The notes under the pieces were generated by a model. That model was not told where the DNA came from and searched no databases. It saw only the letters and a program-made list of their open reading frames with translations. Shown piece after piece: positions 1 to 6,565 of a stretch of 6,683 nucleotides of DNA. How positions within the stretch are numbered: position 1 is the first letter of the stretch; every line of letters begins with the position of its first letter. This DNA comes from Desulfobacteraceae bacterium. Lineage in GTDB: Bacteria > Desulfobacterota > Desulfobacteria > Desulfobacterales > JAABSP01. The translations under genes and the position numbers were made by a program. The stretch covers positions 1-6,683 of the forward strand of contig JAABTE010000144.1 in assembly GCA_011390035.1 (NCBI GenBank), written 5' to 3'.

Positions 1-243
1 ACCAGCGGCGTGGCGGCAACCAACTCGGCTGAAACCACCTTCACCTTCAACGTGGGCGGGGTGGCGCCTGGGGATGTGAACGCCGACGGCATGGTTGATC
101 TGAACGACGCGGTCACCGCGCTGCAGATCCTCACCGGGATCAAGCCGCTCAACTACTTCATTGACGCGGATATCAACAATGACGGCAAGATCGGCTTCGC
201 AGAGGCGCTTAACGCGCTCCAGAAGGCAGCCAAGCTAAGATAA
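1..243 (+). CDS. C-terminal dockerin type I-like domain of a larger protein (5' truncated)
   Basis: The reading frame is open from the first base, so this is the last 80 residues of a protein that starts outside the window. An in-frame GTG at position 10 is not a credible start. What is seen: a short beta-rich stretch (TTFTFNVGG), then two EF-hand-like calcium loops. The first is DVNADGMVDLND and the second DINNDGKIGFAE; each has D/N/D at loop positions 1, 3 and 5, Gly at 6 and an acidic residue at 12. Each loop is followed by a helix (AVTALQILTG and ALNALQKAA). This paired layout is the dockerin type I signature. In clostridial cellulosomes dockerins bind cohesins; in other bacteria lone C-terminal dockerins occur on secreted or surface proteins and their partners are usually unknown. 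The catalytic or structural part is outside the window, so the role of the whole protein cannot be stated. A terminator follows directly, so it belongs to a separate transcript from the glycogen genes. Confidence 0.85.
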   Translation, partial: TSGVAATNSAETTFTFNVGGVAPGDVNADGMVDLNDAVTALQILTGIKPLNYFIDADINNDGKIGFAEALNALQKAAKLR

Positions 244-261
244 ACCAGAAAGAGATACCCG

Positions 262-303
262 CCGGGTCCCCGGGCGTGCGCCGCCGGGGACCCGGTTCCT
301 TTT
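262..303 (+). terminator. Rho-independent terminator after the dockerin gene
   Basis: A perfect 12-base-pair inverted repeat pairs CCGGGTCCCCGG (262-273) with CCGGGGACCCGG (284-295) across a 10-base loop. It is followed by TTCCTTTT (296-303). The GC-rich stem plus T-rich tail, 18 bases after the dockerin stop codon, is a classic intrinsic terminator. The tail is interrupted by two C residues, so efficiency could be below maximal. Its last T residues are also the beginning of the -35 box of the downstream promoter. Confidence 0.85.
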
Positions 304-330
304 GACAGGGGCGGATTCATGTGTCATAAT
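302..330 (+). promoter_or_regulatory. Sigma70-type promoter with extended -10 for the glgPAB operon
   Basis: A perfect -35 hexamer TTGACA lies at 302-307. The optimal 17-base spacer (308-324) leads to CATAAT at 325-330, which matches the TATAAT consensus at five of six positions. The spacer ends in TGT (322-324), which is the TGn extension of an extended -10. Transcription would start near position 337, giving a leader of roughly 70 bases before glgP. The match is strong enough to predict constitutive, housekeeping-sigma expression. I see no obvious operator palindrome overlapping it apart from the neighbouring terminator stem. Confidence 0.8.
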
Positions 331-405
331 GACCCGTAAATCCGCTTTTCTATTGGCGGCGGCTGAACCGTGAGCCGGCGCGCTATGCGACATACAGGAT
401 AATCG
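331..405 (+). other. 5' leader of glgP with Shine-Dalgarno
   Basis: This is the predicted untranslated leader between the promoter and the glgP start. AGGA at 396-399 lies six bases before the ATG at 406 and is the likely ribosome binding site. The leader can form short GC hairpins: CGGCT (360-364) with AGCCG (373-377), and CCGC (342-345) with GCGG (356-359). These are only 4-5 base pairs and share bases near 356-360. I recognise no riboswitch and no T-run that would make an attenuator. Confidence 0.5.
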
Positions 406-2955
406 ATGAATCACTTGCAGACGTTCCAGGTATTTCCAAAAATTCCCGAACCCCTCGCCTTTCTCGAAACCCTCTCCAGAAATATCTGGTGGTGCTGGCA
501 TCACGACGCGGTTGAGCTTTTCCGCCGGGTGGACCCCCGGCTGTGGGACGAGTCCGGCCGCAACCCCATCGTCTTTTCCACCTATATCCCCCAGAGCCGT
601 CTGGAGGAGCTGGCCACCGACGCCAGCTTTCTGGGGCATCTGCGCCGCGTCAAGGAGCAGTTCGATTCGGAAATCCACGCCCCCCGCTCGGCCACCTGCA
701 AGCATTTCGGCCCCGGAGACACCATCGCCTATTTCTCCATGGAGTTTGGCATCCATGAGAGCATCCCGCTGTTCGCAGGGGGCCTTGGCATCCTGGCCGG
801 CGATCATCTGAAGGCCGCATCGGACATGGACCTGCCCATAACCGGCGTTGGGCTTTTGTACCGGCAGGGCTACTTTCGCCAGTACCTGGACGCGGACGGC
901 TGGCAGCAGGAGGCCTATCCGGAAACCGATTTCTTCCATGTTCCCATGAAGCGGGCCCGGAACGGGAAGGGGCATTTCGTGCGGGTGAGCATCGCCGGGC
1001 CGGGGGGGGACATCTTCGCGGATGTCTGGCAGATCCGGGTGGGCAACGCGCCCCTGTACCTGCTGGACACCAACCTGATCGAGAACCCCCCGGAGATCCG
1101 GAACATCACCGCCCGGCTGTACGCGGCGGACCAGCGCATCCGCCTGGCCCAGGAGATGCTGCTGGGCATCGGCGGGATGCGCGCGCTGGAGGCGCTGGGG
1201 ATTCATCCGGTGGTGTGCCACATGAACGAGGGCCATTCGGCCTTCGCGGGGCTGGAGCGGCTGTCCCAGACCATGCGCCGGTATCGCATGGATCTAAAGA
1301 CCGCCCACGAGGTGGTGGCGCGTACCACCATCTTTACCACCCACACGCCGGTGGCAGCCGGGCATGACGAATTTCCCGCCGACATGGTGCGGCCGTATCT
1401 CAAGCCTTTGGAATCCGCCCTGGGCACGGATGTCAATCAAATCCTTTCCTGGGGCCAGGTGGAGGGCGGCCATCCGGACTCGCCCCTGTCCATGTTCGTG
1501 CTGGGGGTGCGCATGGCCCGGTACTGCAACGGCGTGAGCAAGCTGCACGGCCTGGTGGCCCGGCGGATGTGGACCCATGTGTGGCCGGACCTGCCCGAGG
1601 ACGAGGTGCCCATCAGTCATGTGACCAACGGGGTGCATATCGCCTCCTGGATGTCCTATGAAAACGCCCTGCTGTGCGATCGGTACATCGGGCCGGACTG
1701 GCGGCTGCACCCGTCCATGCCCGATATCCTGGATCGCATCGACGAGATCTACGACGAGGAGCTGTGGCGGGCCCATGACATGAGCCGGTCCCGGCTGATC
1801 CGCACCTGCCGCCGGCTGATGGTGGAACAATACGGCCGCCGAAACGCCCCCAAGGCCATGATGCGGGACGCGGAGGCCGTTCTGGACCAGGACATTCTCA
1901 CCATCGGGTTCGCCCGGCGGTTCGCCACCTACAAGCGGGCCTTTCTGCTGCTGATGGACCCGGACCGGCTGGAGTCGCTCATCAACTCCCGGGCCCATCC
2001 GATCCAGATCATTTTCGCCGGCAAGGCCCACCCGCAGGACAGCGAGGGCAAGGGGCTGATCCGGCAGATCGTGGAGTTCGCCCGGAAGGCGGGCCTGCGC
2101 CACCGTCTGCTCTTCATAGAAGATTACGACATCCACCTGGCCCGGCACCTGGTGCATGGCGCCGATGTCTGGCTCAACACCCCCCGCCGGCCCTTCGAGG
2201 CCTGCGGCACCTCCGGCATGAAGGCGGCCATCAACGGCGTGCTGAACCTGAGCATCATGGACGGCTGGTGGGACGAGGGCTACGGGCCGGACCGGGGCTG
2301 GCGCATCGGCAGCGGCGAGGAATACGCAGACACCGCCTACCAGGACGCCGTGGAGAGCCAGGCCCTTTACAACATCCTGGAAAACGACGTGATCCCCAGC
2401 TTTTACGACCGCACCAGCGGCGGGCTGCCCACCCGCTGGATTAAGATGATGAAGGAGTCGATGAAGATGGGCCTCCAGCACTTCTGCGCCCACCGGATGG
2501 TGGCCGAGTACGAGGGCCATTTCTACCTGCCCGCCGTCCAGCGGCACAAGGGCCTGATCGCCGACAACGGCCAGGAGGCCGTGGCCCTGGGGCGCCAGTT
2601 GGAGCGGCTGCGGCGGCTGTGGCGCCATATCCGGGTTCTGAACGTCCGCCGCCGGTCGGACGGCCCGTTCCGGGTGGGCGAGGCGGTGGACGTGACCGCG
2701 GATGTCCATCTGGGGGACATTCGGCCAGACGAGGTGGACGTGGAGCTGTACTTCGGCAGGCTCAAGACCATCGAGACCCTTGCCGCCGGCCAGGTTGAGG
2801 ACATGGGCGTGGTGGAAACGCTGGACGGGGGCACCCACCGCTACGCCTGCACCATCGACTGCAGGATGGCCGGCCGATACGGGTTCACCATCCGGGTCCG
2901 GCCAAGGGGGGACGGCTGGCTGCGGTCCGCCCCCGGCCTGATTTCCTGGGCCTGA
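406..2955 (+). CDS. glgP: Alpha-glucan (glycogen) phosphorylase, GT35, DUF3417-containing type
   Basis: It releases glucose-1-phosphate from the non-reducing ends of alpha-1,4-glucan using phosphate and pyridoxal phosphate, in the cytoplasm. The 849 residues match the usual length of the DUF3417-bearing alpha-glucan phosphorylase family, which is distinct from the E. coli GlgP/MalP type. Residues about 10-95 are the DUF3417 N-terminal domain, with the typical opening (LSRNIWWCWHHDA). The core then shows AYFSMEFGIHES at 108-119 and the glycine loop FAGGLGILAGDHLKAASD at 123-140. It continues with HMNEGHSAF at 272-280, TTHTPVAAGHDEF at 311-323, TNGVH at 407-411, GFARRFATYKR at 501-511 and FAGKAHPQD at 537-545. 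The PLP-binding lysine is K606 in EACGTSGMK. About 100 residues after the core form a beta-rich C-terminal region typical of this family. The ATG at 406 is supported by AGGA six bases upstream and by family-like residues starting almost at once. There is no signal peptide. It is the first gene of the operon; maltodextrin rather than glycogen could be the main substrate. Confidence 0.95.
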   Translation: MNHLQTFQVFPKIPEPLAFLETLSRNIWWCWHHDAVELFRRVDPRLWDESGRNPIVFSTYIPQSRLEELATDASFLGHLRRVKEQFDSEIHAPRSATCKHFGPGDTIAYFSMEFGIHESIPLFAGGLGILAGDHLKAASDMDLPITGVGLLYRQGYFRQYLDADGWQQEAYPETDFFHVPMKRARNGKGHFVRVSIAGPGGDIFADVWQIRVGNAPLYLLDTNLIENPPEIRNITARLYAADQRIRLAQEMLLGIGGMRALEALGIHPVVCHMNEGHSAFAGLERLSQTMRRYRMDLKTAHEVVARTTIFTTHTPVAAGHDEFPADMVRPYLKPLESALGTDVNQILSWGQVEGGHPDSPLSMFVLGVRMARYCNGVSKLHGLVARRMWTHVWPDLPEDEVPISHVTNGVHIASWMSYENALLCDRYIGPDWRLHPSMPDILDRIDEIYDEELWRAHDMSRSRLIRTCRRLMVEQYGRRNAPKAMMRDAEAVLDQDILTIGFARRFATYKRAFLLLMDPDRLESLINSRAHPIQIIFAGKAHPQDSEGKGLIRQIVEFARKAGLRHRLLFIEDYDIHLARHLVHGADVWLNTPRRPFEACGTSGMKAAINGVLNLSIMDGWWDEGYGPDRGWRIGSGEEYADTAYQDAVESQALYNILENDVIPSFYDRTSGGLPTRWIKMMKESMKMGLQHFCAHRMVAEYEGHFYLPAVQRHKGLIADNGQEAVALGRQLERLRRLWRHIRVLNVRRRSDGPFRVGEAVDVTADVHLGDIRPDEVDVELYFGRLKTIETLAAGQVEDMGVVETLDGGTHRYACTIDCRMAGRYGFTIRVRPRGDGWLRSAPGLISWA

Positions 2956-2984
2956 TCTTTCCACAACCAAGGAGCCTGGACAAC

Positions 2985-4505
2985 ATGATACCCAAGACTC
3001 GAAACCCCCGGATACTGATCGTGACGCCGGAGGTGACCTATCTGCCCAACCGGATGGGCAGCATCGCCCACTATCTCACCGCCAAGGCGGGGGGCCTGGC
3101 CGATGTTTCCGCCGCGCTGATCAGCGCCCTGTTCGAGCAGGGCGCGGACGTGCATATCGCCCTGCCGGACTATCGTTCCATCTTCAGCGACCGTCTGGCG
3201 CCCTTTCTCAAAAAAGAGCTGCGCGCCATCAAAAACAGCGTGCCGGAGGACCGGATTCACCTTGTGGAGGACCGGGCATTCTTCTACCTGAACCGCATCT
3301 ACGGGGACGGGTCGGAAAACACCAAGCTGGCCCTGACCTTCCAGCGGGACGTGATCAACTACATCCTGCCCAGGGTCAAGCCGGACCTGATCCACTGCAA
3401 CGACTGGATGACGGCCCTGATCCCGGCCCTTGCAAGGGAGCTTGAGATCCCGTGCCTGTTCACCATCCACAACATCCACACCATGAAGGCCACCCTGGCC
3501 TACATTGAGGACAGGGGCATCGACGCGGCCGCCTTCTGGCGCCACCTGTTCTTTGACCGGGTGCCCTATTCCTACGAGGAATCCCGAGACGACAACCTCC
3601 TCGATTTTCTGGCCGGCGCCATCTTCTCGGCCCACTTTGTCAACACCGTCAGCCCCACCTTTTTAGAGGAGATCATCCAGGGGCGGCACGACTTTGTGGA
3701 GGATCAGATTCAGCGGGAACTGCGTAACAAGTATTACGCCGACTGCGCCGTGGGCATCCTCAACGCCCCGGACCCGTCGTTCAACCCGCAAAAAGACCCG
3801 ACCCTGCCGGAAAACTACGGCCCGGAAAACCACGAGCCCGCCAAGCGGACGGCCAAGCGCCTGCTCCAGGACAAGCTGGGCCTGATCATGGACGACGCGG
3901 CCCCGCTGTTCTTCTGGCCCTCCCGGCTGGACAACATTCAGAAGGGCTGCCAGTTACTGGCGGACATCCTGTACAAGGTGGTGTCGGAGCACTGGGACCG
4001 CAACCTTCAGATGATCTTCGTGGCCAACGGCGACTATCAGAACGTCTTTAAGGAGATCGCCCGGTTCCACGATCTGAGCAACCGGGTGGCCATCTGCGAC
4101 TTCGACGAGAAGCTGGAGCATCAGGCCTACGCCGCGTCCGACTTCGTGCTGATGCCGTCGCGCTTCGAGCCCTGCGGCCTGCCCCAGATGATCGGCCCCA
4201 TCTACGGCGCTCTTCCCGTGGCCCATGACACCGGCGGCATTCACGACACCATCACGCACCTGAACGTGGCAGAAAACACCGGCAACGGGTTTTTATTCGA
4301 GATCCATGACGCCGCCGGGCTTTACTGGGCCATCACCGAGGCGATGCGGTTTCATGTCCGGCCGCCGGAGGTCCGGAGCCGGATCATCTCTCGGATCATG
4401 CGCCAGAGCGCCGAGAGCTTCACCCATTCGGTCACGGCCCGGCAGTATATCGCGCTGTACGAGAAGATGCTCCAGCGGCCCCTGATCACCGAATACACCC
4501 ACTAG
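2985..4505 (+). CDS. glgA: Glycogen/starch synthase, GT5 family
   Basis: It transfers glucose from a nucleotide-glucose donor to the non-reducing end of alpha-1,4-glucan in the cytoplasm. The fold should be GT-B, with an N-terminal half to about residue 250 and a C-terminal half from about 300. Visible motifs are KAGGLADV at 34-41 (the family KxGG donor motif), HCNDWMTAL at 137-145, TIHNI at 160-164 and NTVSPTF from 220. In the C-terminal half are SRLDNIQKG (catalytic R314 and K320), SRFEPCGLPQ (S392-Q401, with E395 and C397) and a TGG loop. At 506 residues it is about 30 longer than E. coli GlgA. About 12 extra residues sit between PE at 15-16 and K34, and there is one extra residue between R314 and K320. 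The expected GILNGID segment reads GILNAPD (257-263). Whether ADP- or UDP-glucose is the donor cannot be told from sequence. AAGGAG (2969-2974), ten bases before the ATG, supports the start. It lies 29 bases after glgP and 20 before glgB. Confidence 0.93.
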   Translation: MIPKTRNPRILIVTPEVTYLPNRMGSIAHYLTAKAGGLADVSAALISALFEQGADVHIALPDYRSIFSDRLAPFLKKELRAIKNSVPEDRIHLVEDRAFFYLNRIYGDGSENTKLALTFQRDVINYILPRVKPDLIHCNDWMTALIPALARELEIPCLFTIHNIHTMKATLAYIEDRGIDAAAFWRHLFFDRVPYSYEESRDDNLLDFLAGAIFSAHFVNTVSPTFLEEIIQGRHDFVEDQIQRELRNKYYADCAVGILNAPDPSFNPQKDPTLPENYGPENHEPAKRTAKRLLQDKLGLIMDDAAPLFFWPSRLDNIQKGCQLLADILYKVVSEHWDRNLQMIFVANGDYQNVFKEIARFHDLSNRVAICDFDEKLEHQAYAASDFVLMPSRFEPCGLPQMIGPIYGALPVAHDTGGIHDTITHLNVAENTGNGFLFEIHDAAGLYWAITEAMRFHVRPPEVRSRIISRIMRQSAESFTHSVTARQYIALYEKMLQRPLITEYTH

Positions 4506-4525
4506 AAACCGCGAGGAAAGCATTT

Positions 4526-6556
4526 ATGGGATGGGAAGAGCGGACCGCCCGGGCCATCGTTGCCCGGGACCGGTACCTGGAGCCCCACGAGGGCGACCTG
4601 ATCCGCCGCCTGCATCGCATCCGGGAAACCCGGGATCGGCTGACGGGCGGAGCGGCCGAGGCCGATTTTCCGGATTTCGCAGCCGGCCATGAATACTTCG
4701 GCCTCCATCGGGACGGGGACGGCTGGGTGTTTCGGGAATGGGCGCCAAACGCCACGGCCATCCACCTGATCGGGGCCATGACCCAGTGGCGGGAAGAGGC
4801 CGGGTTTGCCCTGCGCCGCGTCGATCCGGCCGCAGGCGTATGGGAAATTCGAATGCCCGGAAAGGCCCTCGGCCACAAGGACCTTTACCGGCTGCGCATC
4901 CACTGGCCGGGCGGCGCCGGCGACCGGATCCCCGCCTGGGCCCGGCGAGTCATTCAGGATCCTGAAACCCAAATCTTCAACGCCCAGGCATGGTTCCCCC
5001 CCAGCCCCTACCAGTGGAAAAACGACAACGCCCCCCTTCCGGACGATCCGCCGCTGATCTACGAGTCCCACGTGGGCATGGCCCAGGAGACGGAAAAGGT
5101 CGGCTCCTTTCGGGAATACGCCGACCAGATCCTGCCCCGGATCAAGGCCGCCGGGTACAACACCATACAGCTCATGGCGATCCAGGAGCATCCCTATTAC
5201 GGCTCCTTCGGGTATCAGGTCTCCAGCTTTTTCGCCGTCTCCTCCAGGTACGGCGCCCCCTGTGAATTCAAGGAACTGGTGGACCGGGCCCACGGCATGG
5301 GGCTGCGGGTGATCATGGACCTGATCCACTCCCACGGGGTATCAAACGAGGTGGAGGGACTCAGCCGGTTCGACGGCGCCAAGTGGCAGTATTTCCACGA
5401 CGGCCCCCGGGGGCATCACATCGCCTGGGATTCCCGGTGCTTCGATTACGGCAAGCATCAGGTGCTACACTTTCTGCTCTCCAACTGCCGGTTCTGGCTG
5501 GATGAGTACCATGTGGACGGCTTCCGGTTCGACGGCGTCACCAGCATGCTGTACCTGGACCATGGCCTGGGAAAGGCCTTCGCCGGCTACCCGGACTACT
5601 TCAATGAGAATGTGGACGAGGACGCCCTGATCTACCTGGCCCTTGCCAACCGGCTCATCCACCAGGCGCGGCCGGATGCGATCACCATCGCCGAAGACAT
5701 CAGCGGAATGCCCACGCTGGCCATGCCCGCGGAGGCCGGCGGCATCGGGTTCGATTACCGGTTTCAGATGGGACTGCCGGACCTGTGGACGCGCCAGGTT
5801 CGGGATGTTCGGGACGAGGACTGGCAGGTGGGCCATATCTGGCGGGAATTGAACAACCGCCGGGCCGACGAAAAATCCATCAGCTACGCCGAATCCCACG
5901 ATCAGGCCCTGGTGGGGGACCAGACGCTGATATTCCGGCTCATCGGCGCGGACATGTACCATGCCATGCGCCAGGACGCGGAAAACCCCCGGGTGGAGCG
6001 GGGCATCGCCCTGCACAAGATGATCCGGCTGATCACCATCGCCACGGCTGGGGATGGGTATCTGAATTTCATGGGAAACGAGTTCGGCCATCCGGAGTGG
6101 ATCGACTTTCCCCGGCGGGGGAACAACGGCTCCTATTTTTACGCCCGCCGCCAGTGGCGCCTGGTGGATCATCCGGCGCTGCGGTATCGTCATCTGGGGA
6201 CGTTCGACCGGGAGATGATCCGGCTGGCCCGCCGGCGGCGGCTGCTGGAGACCCCGTGGGCCGAGCTGCTGCACGAGCATTCAGACGAAAAACTGCTGGC
6301 GTTCCGCCGGGGGGAGTTGGTGTTCGTGTTCAACTTTCATCCCCATCGATCCTACACGGATCATTCCATCGCGGCGGCGCCGGGAAATTTCCGAATGGTT
6401 CTGGACACGGACGCCAAGCGGTTCGGCGGCCATGGCCGCCTGGCCGAGGAGGTGATTCACTCGGCCGTGGCGGATCCGTCCGGAACGTGGCGGTTGCGCC
6501 TTTATCTGCCGAGCCGGACAGGGATTGCGTTGGCGCCTATGGGCGGCGAGGCTTGA
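4526..6556 (+). CDS. glgB: 1,4-alpha-glucan branching enzyme, eukaryote-like GH13_8 type
   Basis: It cleaves an alpha-1,4-glucan segment and reattaches it by an alpha-1,6 bond, making the branches of glycogen. Residues 1-50 are a helical lead-in like that of eukaryotic branching enzymes (YLEPHEGDLIRRL). A CBM48 domain spans about 55-145 (HEYFGLHRDG, then REWAPNA). The GH13 barrel begins near YESHVGM at 179-185. Catalytic regions are MDLIHSH (264-270, with D265 and H270), DGFRFDGVTSM (nucleophile D336), ITIAEDISGMP (acid/base E390) and YAESHDQAL (transition-state stabiliser D459). FMGNEFGHPEWIDFPR follows. The beta C-terminal domain includes FVFNFHPHRSYTD from 600 and the GGHGRL segment. These motifs match human GBE1 and plant SBE rather than the GH13_9 enzymes of most bacteria, and the 676 residues resemble the roughly 700 of GBE1. 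GAGGAAA-like sequence (AGGA 4514-4517), eight bases before the ATG, fixes the start. It is the last gene of the operon. Confidence 0.95.
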   Translation: MGWEERTARAIVARDRYLEPHEGDLIRRLHRIRETRDRLTGGAAEADFPDFAAGHEYFGLHRDGDGWVFREWAPNATAIHLIGAMTQWREEAGFALRRVDPAAGVWEIRMPGKALGHKDLYRLRIHWPGGAGDRIPAWARRVIQDPETQIFNAQAWFPPSPYQWKNDNAPLPDDPPLIYESHVGMAQETEKVGSFREYADQILPRIKAAGYNTIQLMAIQEHPYYGSFGYQVSSFFAVSSRYGAPCEFKELVDRAHGMGLRVIMDLIHSHGVSNEVEGLSRFDGAKWQYFHDGPRGHHIAWDSRCFDYGKHQVLHFLLSNCRFWLDEYHVDGFRFDGVTSMLYLDHGLGKAFAGYPDYFNENVDEDALIYLALANRLIHQARPDAITIAEDISGMPTLAMPAEAGGIGFDYRFQMGLPDLWTRQVRDVRDEDWQVGHIWRELNNRRADEKSISYAESHDQALVGDQTLIFRLIGADMYHAMRQDAENPRVERGIALHKMIRLITIATAGDGYLNFMGNEFGHPEWIDFPRRGNNGSYFYARRQWRLVDHPALRYRHLGTFDREMIRLARRRRLLETPWAELLHEHSDEKLLAFRRGELVFVFNFHPHRSYTDHSIAAAPGNFRMVLDTDAKRFGGHGRLAEEVIHSAVADPSGTWRLRLYLPSRTGIALAPMGGEA

Positions 6557-6565
6557 AACGCCTTC

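Larger units (their letters stand above)
302..6556 (+). other. glgP-glgA-glgB glycogen metabolism operon
   Basis: Three co-directional genes follow a single strong promoter, with gaps of only 29 and 20 bases, each holding a Shine-Dalgarno and no hairpin plus T-run. All three products act on glycogen: phosphorolysis, chain elongation and branching. Co-transcription is inferred from spacing and function. glgC and glgX, often found in glycogen operons, are not in the window. Confidence 0.8.

Noticed and set aside
10..243. Independent small 77-residue dockerin protein starting at GTG 10
   Set aside because: The frame is open through the window edge, there is no ribosome binding site within the visible bases, and dockerins normally end larger proteins.
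370..402. Mini-ORF in the glgP leader (GTG 370 or ATG 385 to TAA 400-402), ending three bases before the glgP ATG
   Set aside because: The placement would suit translational coupling, but no good Shine-Dalgarno precedes either start and the peptide (ending MRHTG) shows no attenuator-like codon run. It is short enough to be chance.
331..405. Riboswitch or attenuator in the glgP leader
   Set aside because: Only short stems are possible and there is no T-run or recognisable conserved aptamer core.
1294..2970. A 558-codon open frame on the minus strand opposite glgP, and another of 333 codons at 235-1236
   Set aside because: Both lie antisense to a clear phosphorylase. Their translations are rich in Pro, Gly, Ala, Val and His with no recognisable domain, as expected when G/C-biased third positions suppress stops on the opposite strand.
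5465..6280. Long minus-strand open frames opposite glgB (also 4502-5335), and one opposite glgA at 2841-3635
   Set aside because: They are composition shadows of well-supported genes, with no domain signal and no convincing ribosome binding site.
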